DNA of 5,593 nucleotides from an uncultured Dialister sp. (GCA_900543165.1 UQQQ01000081.1:1-5593), one strand, 5' to 3'; positions 1 through 4,878 are shown, counted from the stretch's first letter. The notes: a model not told the origin generated them from the letters alone. Translations and numbers: made by a program.

Positions 1-48
1 GAATATGGGGCTAATAAAATGCTTTTTTCGGGACATTTTCAAAAATGC

Positions 49-54
49 TTGACA
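49..54 (+). promoter_or_regulatory. Orphan -35 box (TTGACA) with no -10 partner
   Basis: A perfect sigma-70 type TTGACA lies at 49-54. With a normal 17-base spacer the -10 hexamer would fall at 72-77, which reads AGTGAC, no match to TATAAT. The period-7 repeat array starts at 70, just before that position. One reading is that a working promoter once stood here and its -10 region was replaced by the repeat. A chance TTGACA is equally possible. Confidence 0.25.
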
Positions 55-69
55 GGGGAAGTTTGCGAG

Positions 70-97
70 CTAGTGACTAGTGACTGGTGACTGGTGA
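70..97 (+). repeat. Tandem 7-bp repeat, four units of CTRGTGA
   Basis: Four contiguous heptamers run from 70 to 97: CTAGTGA twice, then CTGGTGA twice, followed by a degenerate CTGGGAG at 98-104. A related pair, CTTCTGA twice, lies at 127-140. Every unit contains TGA at the same phase. Because seven is not a multiple of three, three units place a TGA in all three forward frames. The same type of repeat occurs on the other strand at 2478-2512 and, as about one and a half units, at 2087-2097. The mechanism and origin are unknown. Confidence 0.85.
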
Positions 98-114
98 CTG
101 GGAGACATTAGACA

Positions 115-147
115 CCAGATGTCAGACTTCTGACTTCTGATATCTGG
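115..147. repeat. Imperfect 12-bp inverted repeat enclosing two CTTCTGA units
   Basis: The arms are CCAGATGTCAGA at 115-126 and TCTGATATCTGG at 136-147. They are complementary except for one position, which is a G-U type pair in RNA. They enclose a 9-base loop. The hairpin sits directly next to the period-7 array and directly before the point where coding-like sequence resumes (about 150). It is probably part of the same dispersed intergenic repeat. There is no T-tract, so it is not a convincing terminator. Confidence 0.65.
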
Positions 148-172
148 CTCTGCGATGAAATCCGCGTTTTAC

Positions 173-201
173 TTGACAAAGGCATCTATCTTTTGTATGC
201 T
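173..201 (+). promoter_or_regulatory. Candidate sigma-70 promoter for the hicB relic
   Basis: TTGACA at 173-178 is followed, after exactly 17 bases, by TATGCT at 196-201 (4 of 6 match to TATAAT). Transcription would start near 208, about 77 bases before the hicB ATG at 285. The site lies inside the upstream remnant frame, so it could be an internal antitoxin promoter, which is common in such pairs, or a chance match. Confidence 0.4.
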
Positions 202-284
202 CCATATGGAGCTACAGAGAATGCACTGAAAAAGTACCAAATCGAGCAAATCAAAGCATTCTTAGAAAAAGAAGGACTCCTCAA

Positions 285-642
285 ATGAAAAACTATATGG
301 AATACAAAGGCTACCGTGGTACGATTTCCTACTGCGGTGAAGATCGCATCCTCTATGGGAAAGTGCTCGGTACCAAGGACTCCATCTCTTACGAAGGAGA
401 AAGTGTTTCTGAACTGGAGTCTGATTTCCACGCTGCTGTGGATGATTACCTGGAAGTCTGCAAAGAGACAGGAAAGTCCCCCCAGTAAAGAATTCAAAGG
501 TTCTTTCAATGTCCGTGTCACGCCCGAGTTGCATCGCTCCACCTACTTCTATGCGCATGAGAATGGACTCACGTTGAATGAACTGATGTCACGCAGTCTC
601 AAGAATTATTTGGATGAAAAAAATATTCATTTACAAGCATAA
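285..642 (+). pseudogene. hicB: HicB-family antitoxin, frameshifted in a C6 run
   Basis: HicB antitoxins bind and neutralise HicA-type RNase toxins and repress their own operon. The first frame starts at ATG 285, preceded by GAAGGA at 271-276, and stops at 488 after 67 residues. The second half is in the next frame and stops with TAA at 640-642. Removing one C from the six-C run at 478-483 joins them into a 118-residue protein. Residues 1-65 are the HicB-like partial RNase-H fold (MEYKGYRGTISY, then FHAAVDDYLEVCKETGK). Residues 69-111 are the FKGSFNVRV-TPELH strand and the two helices of a ribbon-helix-helix DNA-binding domain (LTLNELMSRSLKNYL). The join GKSP-SKEFKGSFNVRV fits the family, so the break is recent, phase-variable or a sequencing error. 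No HicA-like gene is intact upstream. The HicB family call is firm; the present function is doubtful. Confidence 0.85.
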
Positions 643-672
643 AAAAAGCCAGCCCATCGGGCTGGCTTTTTT
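641..672. terminator. Bidirectional intrinsic terminator between hicB and glyA
   Basis: The stem GCCAGCCC (648-655) pairs perfectly with GGGCTGGC (659-666) around the three-base loop ATC. It is flanked by an A-run at 641-647 and a T-run at 667-672, so each strand gives a GC-rich hairpin followed by a U-tract. The stop codon of the hicB frame (640-642) runs into the A-run, and glyA ends at 687. One hairpin therefore serves both converging genes. Confidence 0.93.
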
Positions 673-686
673 GGTTTGCGAGAAGA

Positions 687-1925
687 TTACAGATCTTCGT
701 AGAGTGGATACTTCACGCAGAGAGCATGGACACGTTTCGCGCAGTCTGCCTTGACTGCTGCATCCTCCGGATTCTTGACGACTGTCGAGATGATGTCTGC
801 GACTTCCTTGAAGTCGTCTTCCTTGAATCCTCTGGTTGTCAGAGCCGGGGAGCCAAGACGGATGCCGCTCGTGACGAATGGAGAGAGAGTTTCGAATGGA
901 ATGGTGTTTCTGTTTGCGGTGATGCCGATCTCATCGAGAACCGTCTGTGCAACCTTGCCTGTGATGCCGATCGCTTTCATATCAGCGAGGAGGACATGGG
1001 TATCGGTGCCGCCGGAAACGACGCGGATGCCATTCTTCTGCAGCTCATCAGAGAGGACCTTTTCATTCTTTTTGATCTGTTTTGCATACTGCTTGAAATC
1101 ATCGGAGAGATCTTCGCCGAAAGCGACAGCCTTTGCTGCGATGACATGCATGAGAGGACCGCCCTGCATGCCCGGGAATACCGCTTTGTCGATGGCTTTG
1201 CCATACTGTTCCTTGCACATGATGATGCCGCCGCGCGGTCCGCGAAGAGTCTTGTGGGTGGTGGTGGTCACGATGTCTGCCCACGGCACCGGGCTCGGAT
1301 ATTCGCCACCTGCGACAAGGCCGGCGAAGTGTGCCATATCGACCATGAAGAGGGCGCCGACTTCATGTGCGATCGCTGCAATGCGTTCGAAATCGATGAT
1401 GCGGGAGTATGCACTGGTGCCGCCGATGATGAGCTTCGGCTGGACTTCCTTCGCGGTCTTTTCCATAGCTTCATAGTCCAGAAGTTCATCTTCTTTTCTG
1501 ACGCCGTAAGGAACGACATTGAAATAATTGCCGGAAATATTGACCGGGCTGCCGTGCGACAGATGACCGCCATCCGTGAGGTTCATGCCCATCATGGTGT
1601 CGCCCGGTTTTAAGAGACCGTAGTAGACAGCAAAGTTCGCCTGCGAGCCAGAATGCGGCTGTACATTCACATGTTCCGCACCGAAGAGCTCCTTCGCACG
1701 ATCGATTGCCAGCTGTTCGACGACATCGACATATTCACAGCCACCGTAATATCTCTTGCCCGGGTAGCCTTCTGCATATTTGTTTGTGAGGACGCTGCCC
1801 TGCGCTTCCATGACAGCATAGCTGACGATATTTTCAGATGCGATCATTTCCAGCTTGTTTCTCTGACGGTTCAGCTCTTTCTGAATGGCTTCATAAACCG
1901 CTTTGTCTTCTTTTAAGTGTTTCAT
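687..1925 (-). CDS. glyA: Serine hydroxymethyltransferase
   Basis: This cytosolic PLP enzyme interconverts serine plus tetrahydrofolate with glycine plus 5,10-methylene-tetrahydrofolate, the main source of one-carbon units for purines, thymidylate and methionine. The 412-residue length is normal for bacterial GlyA. Visible hallmarks are ASENIVS (29-35), KYAEGYPGKRYYGG (49-62, with the active-site glutamate), H121 over the PLP ring, D196 and H199 in VDMAHFAGL, the PLP lysine K225 in TTTTHKTLRGPRGG, and the C-terminal SGIRLGSPALTTRG substrate-carboxylate arginine region. ATG at 1925 is preceded by AAGGGAG (1935-1941), nine bases away. It is the third gene of an rpiB-ywlG-glyA order known from Bacillus subtilis, but is separated here by 577 bases with their own promoter-like and terminator signals, so it is probably transcribed on its own. 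It is intact. Confidence 0.98.
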   Translation of the reverse strand: MKHLKEDKAVYEAIQKELNRQRNKLEMIASENIVSYAVMEAQGSVLTNKYAEGYPGKRYYGGCEYVDVVEQLAIDRAKELFGAEHVNVQPHSGSQANFAVYYGLLKPGDTMMGMNLTDGGHLSHGSPVNISGNYFNVVPYGVRKEDELLDYEAMEKTAKEVQPKLIIGGTSAYSRIIDFERIAAIAHEVGALFMVDMAHFAGLVAGGEYPSPVPWADIVTTTTHKTLRGPRGGIIMCKEQYGKAIDKAVFPGMQGGPLMHVIAAKAVAFGEDLSDDFKQYAKQIKKNEKVLSDELQKNGIRVVSGGTDTHVLLADMKAIGITGKVAQTVLDEIGITANRNTIPFETLSPFVTSGIRLGSPALTTRGFKEDDFKEVADIISTVVKNPEDAAVKADCAKRVHALCVKYPLYEDL

Positions 1926-2118
1926 TGAAATGAACTCCCTTCATTTTTCAAAGTGAAATCGAATGGATCGATTCATACACCCCATGATGCAAAACTTTCC
2001 TCAATGAGAGTGGAGAAATATCGGCGCATCGCACCATTTCACAAAGCACCGCTCGCTAAAGCAGCACTCTCTGCCTCAAATATCCTCCAGTCACTCATTT
2101 CCGGTTTCTGCATACATT
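1926..2118 (-). other. Long, apparently structured 5' leader of glyA
   Basis: If transcription starts from the extended -10 near 2125-2133, the glyA leader is about 190 bases. It contains GAGAGTG (2065-2071), perfectly complementary to CACTCTC (2006-2012). These arms enclose smaller pairings, including CGGTGC with GCGCCG, suggesting a multibranched fold. A second hairpin, AATCGA with TCGATT (1957-1962 and 1968-1973), lies about 16 bases from the ribosome-binding site. No motif of a glycine, THF, ZTP or SAM riboswitch and no T-box GGTGGNACC could be found. This is therefore a structural suggestion only. Part of the leader (2087-2097) matches the dispersed TGA heptamer repeat. Confidence 0.35.
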
Positions 2119-2124
2119 TGATTT

Positions 2125-2133
2125 ATTGTATCA
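2125..2133 (-). promoter_or_regulatory. Candidate extended -10 promoter for glyA
   Basis: On the minus strand TGATACAAT reads as an extended -10 element (TGn followed by TACAAT, 5 of 6 match to TATAAT). The -35 position at 17 bases, TGCATT, is poor, as is typical of extended -10 promoters. It lies downstream of the minus-strand terminator at 2186-2231 and would let glyA be expressed separately from rpiB-ywlG. Confidence 0.4.
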
Positions 2134-2185
2134 TGAGGCGCACACGAATGCATCTTTGGGTTTGAAATATTCATACTTGATATAG

Positions 2186-2231
2186 AAAAAGGGCTTAGCG
2201 TGTACCCTTCAGGATACACGGCCAAGCCCTT
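2186..2231 (-). terminator. Strong minus-strand intrinsic terminator
   Basis: The upper stem pairs 2199-2207 with 2212-2220 around the loop TGAA (minus-strand sense). The lower stem pairs 2189-2198 with 2222-2231, with one bulged base at 2221. Together they give about 19 base pairs. The plus-strand A-run at 2186-2190 becomes the U-tract. Two positions (2205/2214 and 2197/2223) are C-A mismatches on the plus strand but G-U pairs in minus-strand RNA, which fixes the orientation. It stands 270 bases after the ywlG-family stop and could also end that operon. Confidence 0.88.
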
Positions 2232-2267
2232 CCGTTGAGCAGGTATGCTATTCGTGAAATCACTCAC
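2186..2267 (-). ncRNA. Possible ~80-nt small RNA or orphan terminated leader
   Basis: A candidate promoter (2274-2301) and a very strong terminator (2186-2231) on the minus strand frame a segment of about 80 bases with no ORF. The 5' part has a small GTGA/TCAC hairpin; the 3' part is the long terminator stem. The product would be an independent small RNA of unknown role. The alternative is a prematurely terminated transcript from an attenuated upstream promoter of glyA. It matches no RNA family I recognise (not SRP RNA, 6S or tmRNA). Confidence 0.3.
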
Positions 2268-2273
2268 AAGGAT

Positions 2274-2301
2274 AGTATAGCACAAATCAGGAAGAAGTAA
2301 A
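2274..2301 (-). promoter_or_regulatory. Candidate sigma-70 promoter ahead of the 2186-2231 terminator
   Basis: On the minus strand TTTACT (2301-2296) is separated by 16 bases from TATACT (2279-2274), each close to consensus (4 of 6 and 5 of 6). The start site would be near 2267, so the transcript meets the terminator within about 40 bases. Confidence 0.4.
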
Positions 2302-2311
2302 GAGGAAATAG

Positions 2312-2332
2312 GGTTCAAGGTTCGGGGTTAGT
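2312..2332. repeat. Tandem 7-bp repeat of GGTTCRR type
   Basis: Three adjacent heptamers, GGTTCAA, GGTTCGG and GGTTAGT, form a second period-7 array with a different unit from the TGA-containing arrays. It lies at one end of the repeat-rich block between ywlG and the small terminated unit. It also encodes, on the minus strand, the last residues of the possible ORF 2315-2476. Confidence 0.55.
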
Positions 2333-2476
2333 CCATAGGGCGTGCCGTTCCTTGATTACGTGCGAAAGAGGTTCCGCGGGTTCTGCCGGTTCAGAGAGTT
2401 CAGCGGGAGTGGTGCGGCGCATAATCATAGGGAAGCGCCACGGAGTATAAATAATGGCGATGCCCGAAAGCAGCAT
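2315..2476 (-). CDS. Possible 53-residue repeat-borne ORF, function unknown
   Basis: ATG at 2474-2476 opens a frame to TGA at 2315-2317. The translation begins MLLSGIAIIYTPWRFP, contains ELSEPAEPAEPLSHVIKE and ends ALWTNPEP. The EPA repeats vary synonymously (CCG/CCC and GCA/GCG), which hints at selection on protein. Against a real gene, there is no Shine-Dalgarno sequence before the ATG, which directly abuts the heptamer array. The frame also lies wholly in repeat-rich DNA between ywlG and a terminator. It may be the coding relic or chance frame of a dispersed intergenic element. I do not recognise a family or domain. Confidence 0.22.
   Translation of the reverse strand: MLLSGIAIIYTPWRFPMIMRRTTPAELSEPAEPAEPLSHVIKERHALWTNPEP
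2370..2405. repeat. Four imperfect 9-bp tandem units
   Basis: The units GGTTCCGCG, GGTTCTGCC, GGTTCAGAG and AGTTCAGCG follow one another without gaps. On the minus strand, in the frame of the possible ORF 2315-2476, they encode E-L-S, E-P-A, E-P-A and E-P-L (unit boundaries shifted by a few bases). The two clean EPA units differ only at third codon positions. Confidence 0.65.
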
Positions 2477-2477
2477 T

Positions 2478-2512
2478 CAAGTCACCAGTCACTCATCACT
2501 TCTCACTTGTCA
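2478..2512 (-). repeat. Tandem 7-bp repeat, five TGA-containing units
   Basis: On the minus strand five contiguous heptamers read TGACAAG, TGAGAAG, TGATGAG, TGACTGG and TGACTTG. The first three bases are invariant TGA and the last base is always G. It is the same family as the plus-strand array at 70-97, in opposite orientation. The array overlaps the 3' end of the ywlG-family gene, whose stop codon (2503-2505) is the TGA of the second unit. Confidence 0.8.
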
Positions 2513-3057
2513 TTTTCCCTCACATAGTGTGCTCTCTCTCCGCCAATGAGCGGCGGGCGGGGGCGGGCCGCTGCCACAAGGGCCGCCCCGATATGGTTAT
2601 TCACAAGACGGACGGGGACAGCCACGCGCTTCAAGTGCATCCCGATCATCGTAAGCCCGATATCGAGTCCCCCGTCAGCCTTGATCTCCATCACGGCGAC
2701 CGGGTCCTTGAAATGATAGAAAGCATTCGTCGAGAAGGCGCCGCCGGCATGCAGCCAGGGGACGACCGTCACTTCCTCATAGCCGCGCTTCTCTGCTTCG
2801 CTGCGCTCCATGATGAGCGCCCGATTCAGATGCTCGCAGCACTGGAAAGCCAGAGCGAGTTCCTCCTTCTCTGCAGCTTCCATCAGAGCCGTCACGACAG
2901 CCGTGCCGACTTCATAGGAGCTGTCCTTACCGATGTGTCCGCCGCGGATCTCGCTCGACGAGCCACCGATGACGATGAGACTCCCTTTTCTGAAATGAGA
3001 AATTTCGCAAAGCTCATGGAAAGCTTTTACTGCCTGTTCCTGTAAGTCTTCAAACAC
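2503..3057 (-). CDS. ywlG: YwlG/UPF0340 (DUF436, TIGR01440) family protein
   Basis: The biochemical role of this family is not established. It is soluble, with no signal peptide or membrane segment. Family-like conserved blocks are VIGGSSSEIRGGHIG (29-43), FQCCEHLNRALIMER (71-85), VPWLHAGGAFSTNA (99-112), KADGGLDIGLTMIGMHLKRVAVPVR (126-150, cited by its ends) and RPPLIGGERAHY (167-178). The length, 184 residues, is about that of the family. The start is GTG (3055-3057), sharing one base with the TAG of rpiB and preceded by GAGGTG (3063-3068), so translation is probably coupled to rpiB. The rpiB-ywlG-glyA order matches Bacillus subtilis and suggests, without proving, a link to central or one-carbon metabolism. 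The C-terminal tail after GGERAHY ends inside the TGA heptamer array, which supplies the last two residues and the stop. Confidence 0.9.
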   Translation of the reverse strand: MFEDLQEQAVKAFHELCEISHFRKGSLIVIGGSSSEIRGGHIGKDSSYEVGTAVVTALMEAAEKEELALAFQCCEHLNRALIMERSEAEKRGYEEVTVVPWLHAGGAFSTNAFYHFKDPVAVMEIKADGGLDIGLTMIGMHLKRVAVPVRLVNNHIGAALVAAARPRPPLIGGERAHYVRENDK

Positions 3058-3500
3058 TATTGCACCTCTTCGATCGCAGCGATCTTTGCAATTCTTCTGG
3101 CATGGCGGCCACCTTCGAACGGAGTCTTTAAAAATTCGTCCATGATGAATTCCGCAAGCCCCGGCCCGACGACACGCGCGCCAAGCGTCATGACATTCGC
3201 ATCATTGTGCGCACGGGTGAAATGTGCGGAGAAGGTATCGCCGCAGAGCGCCGCACGGATACCCTTCATCTTGTTCGCAGCGATGCACATGCCGATGCCT
3301 GTCCCGCAGACGAGAATCGCATACGTCGCCTCACCCTGCTGCACCAGCTTGCAGGCCTTCTCTGCAAAGTCCGGATAATCACAGGACTCTTCCGAGTATG
3401 TCCCGCAATCTATGTATTCGACCTTCTCTTCGTCCAGATGCTTCATAAGAGAAGCCTTGAGTGCAAACCCACCGTGATCACTCGCCATAGCAATTTTCAT
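3057..3500 (-). CDS. rpiB: Ribose-5-phosphate isomerase B
   Basis: RpiB is a cytosolic enzyme that interconverts ribose 5-phosphate and ribulose 5-phosphate in the non-oxidative pentose phosphate pathway. It supplies ribose for nucleotides. The 147-residue length is typical. Visible are the N-terminal SDHGGFALK (7-15), DYPDFA (41-46), the catalytic cysteine C65 in CGTGIGM, H98 in TRAHNDANV, and the phosphate-binding arginines in GGRHARRI (130-137). The LacAB isomerase subunits share this fold, but the GTGIG and GGRHARRI pattern and the neighbours favour RpiB. The frame is open 20 codons further upstream, but ATG at 3500 is chosen: it starts at the conserved MKIAMASDHGG and has a strong AAGGAGGG (3509-3516) eight bases away. 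It is intact, and its promoter region abuts the recombinase pseudogene. Confidence 0.96.
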   Translation of the reverse strand: MKIAMASDHGGFALKASLMKHLDEEKVEYIDCGTYSEESCDYPDFAEKACKLVQQGEATYAILVCGTGIGMCIAANKMKGIRAALCGDTFSAHFTRAHNDANVMTLGARVVGPGLAEFIMDEFLKTPFEGGRHARRIAKIAAIEEVQ

Positions 3501-3542
3501 AATCTTCGCCCTCCTTGGAAAATAGGAATACTGTACCATTTC

Positions 3543-3548
3543 AGTATA
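3543..3548 (-). promoter_or_regulatory. Candidate -10 box of the rpiB promoter
   Basis: On the minus strand TATACT lies 43 bases before the rpiB ATG, giving a leader of about 36 bases that carries the strong ribosome-binding site. The -35 position at 17 bases (TTCCTT) is weak and falls at the end of the recombinase remnant (3572). The present -35 may therefore derive from the mobile element. Confidence 0.4.
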
Positions 3549-3571
3549 CAACAGCGGCACATAAAAAGGAA

Positions 3572-4558
3572 CAGCTTGGCAATACGGCGTTCGTTGCTTT
3601 CCAGACGCTTTCTGCGGATGCGGATTTGCTCATAGCTTTCCACGCGCAGCTGTTCCTCCATGATCGTGCGGAAATAATCCTCGTGCTGCAGGATATACCC
3701 CATAACCGCTTGAATGTGCTTGAGAACCCGCCGCTCCAATACCTTGACGCGAATGAAATGACCATTACACTTTTCTTTGCTTTTGCGGTGCAGGGAGCAG
3801 TCAAAAAAGTCCTGATCGAGATCGCCGTTGTTGGATGAACCGTACAGCATTTTGGAACTGCAGTCCGCACAGTAAATAAGTCCGGAGAAAATGCTGCTTC
3901 TTCCCGTGCAGATCATTCGGTGACGTTGCTGGCGGATCTCCTGCACCTTTTCAAACACATCATCGTCGAGAATGCGCTCGTGGGTATTGGGGAAAATCGC
4001 CTGCTTTTCAATGGGATTATCCCTTTGCTTCTTATCCCAGATAGAATTGGTGTAAGTCTTGAAGTTCACCGTACAGCCTGTGTACTCCCGGCGTTCCAGA
4101 ATCTCCACAACGGTACTGCCGTGTCAATCATAAGGATCTTTTGGTTTTTTGTTCGGACTTTTGATGCCTTGCAATGCCTTATAACTGGAAGGAGTTAAAA
4201 CCTTGTCCGCTTTCAGTTGGTTTGCAATCTGCTTCGGACCTCTGCCCTCCATGCACATAAAGAAAATACGCCGCACCACATCGGCGGCAACAGGGTCGAT
4301 CTTCCAGCGTCTGGGATTGTCTAGGGCTTTCAAATAGCCATAGGGGACATTGGTTGTCAAAGGAACGCCGCGTTCACCCTTTGCCTTATTGACAGCGCGG
4401 ATTTTGCGACTAGTATCTCGCGCATAAAACTCGTTGCACCAGTTTTGATACCCGCAAAATCGTTATCGGTACTGTTGGGATCAATGGTATCGAAATTGTC
4501 ATTGATGGCAATTATAGCGGACACCGTACTGCGGAAAGGTGAAATTGGTGTAAAGTCC
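3572..4558 (-). pseudogene. Large serine recombinase, truncated at both ends and broken
   Basis: Large serine recombinases of the TndX/TnpX type excise and integrate conjugative or mobilisable elements. What remains, reading from 4558, is the end of the resolvase domain (GLYTNFTFPQYGVRY, then IAINDNFDTIDPN, FYARDTSRKIRAVNKAKGERG), the recombinase domain (VPYGYLKALDNPRRWKIDP, ADVVRRIFFMCMEGRGPKQIA, EILERREYTG, IFPNTHERILDDDVFEKVQ) and the zinc ribbon (CADCSSKM with paired C-x-H/C at DCSLHRKSKEKCNG). A coiled-coil start, RIRRKRLESNERRIAKL, follows. Lesions are one extra base near 4511-4515, one missing base in the run at 4443-4446, and an in-frame TGA at 4124-4126 where PYD-W-HGSTVV is expected. 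The catalytic-serine N-terminus is missing, and the C-terminal coil stops at 3572 against the rpiB promoter. It is not functional. Confidence 0.9.
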
Positions 4559-4560
4559 TG

Positions 4561-4878
4561 TCAGAGCGGAATTTCTACCCAAGTCTGCATGAGCGTTTCG
4601 ACCGGAGTCGAAATCTTGCGATAAAGCTGCTCCGGGAATCGACACTTCCCTGCTGGCAGAACCGGGAAGTCATGCGCAGCAATATGTTTAACGATGCGTA
4701 GTATTTGATCGACATTGAAACGACAGGGCTGGACAGACGGAAAGACCGCATCATCGCCATTCGCATTGCCCGCATGGCAAATTACGAAATCAACTGGGAG
4801 CGACCGACGATTTATATTCGTCAAGATAAACCGCTGCCAGCACAAATTTCTGAAATTACCGGCATCACAGACAATTGA
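4561..4878 (+). pseudogene. Fragment of a DnaQ-like (DEDDh) 3'-5' exonuclease
   Basis: Reading from 4561, the frame gives SERNFYPSLHERFDRS, an alpha-helical stretch, then FNDA, a TAG at 4699-4701, and YLIDIETTGLDRRKDRIIAI. This is the exonuclease motif I signature (D-x-E followed by TTGL and a D-x-I-I strand). It continues to PLPAQISEITGITD, the usual motif before the next helix, and stops at TGA 4876-4878. The likely continuation, IELDKVLAEYAKL, is in the next frame. Motifs II and III (VGHN-type and the late H and D) are absent, so the remnant cannot be an active nuclease. There is no start codon or ribosome-binding site: the left end is a junction with the recombinase relic. Exonucleases of this kind occur as cargo of integrative elements and phages; which parent protein it came from is unknown. 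Confidence 0.6.

Larger units (their letters stand above)
112..288 (+). pseudogene. 3' remnant of an unidentified small gene upstream of hicB
   Basis: The frame ending in TGA at 286-288 is open back to a TAG at 109-111 but contains no ATG. From about 150 onward the translation looks like real protein: DEIRVLLDKGIYLLYAPYG, then a lysine- and glutamate-rich amphipathic helix ending KAFLEKEGLLK. Its stop overlaps the ATG of the hicB-like gene as ATGA, the usual arrangement of co-translated toxin-antitoxin pairs. By position it could be the C-terminal end of the toxin partner. It does not look like canonical HicA, which is a small double-stranded-RNA-binding-like protein with a conserved histidine, so no family is assigned. 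The upstream part of the frame (112-147) is repeat sequence, so the 5' part of the gene was probably lost when the repeat arrived. Confidence 0.5.

Noticed and set aside
70..147. A CRISPR array or attachment site.
   Set aside because: The units are 7 bases with no spacers, and no cas genes are nearby. No duplicated core that could be an att site was found around the recombinase relic.
726..1613. A 295-codon open frame on the plus strand inside glyA.
   Set aside because: It is the antisense shadow of glyA, whose protein carries all SHMT motifs. The shadow translation is cysteine- and aspartate-rich with no recognisable domain.
1926..2140. A T-box, glycine, THF or ZTP riboswitch before glyA.
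   Set aside because: Stretches such as GCAGAGAGTG looked suggestive, but the invariant T-box GGTGGNACC and the core motifs of the other classes could not be found.
2342..2527. A 61-codon plus-strand frame between glyA and ywlG.
   Set aside because: It crosses the repeat block and the ywlG 3' end, has no ribosome-binding site, and its translation looks random.
3057..3560. A longer rpiB with a 20-residue N-terminal extension.
   Set aside because: The extension would be translated from the promoter and ribosome-binding site, is not family-like, and the ATG at 3500 has an ideal Shine-Dalgarno sequence.
3497..4108. An apparently intact 203-codon recombinase gene starting at GTG 4108.
   Set aside because: The frame continues upstream across a TGA at 4124-4126 into obvious recombinase sequence, so the apparent start is internal. 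Its last ~20 residues come from the rpiB promoter region.
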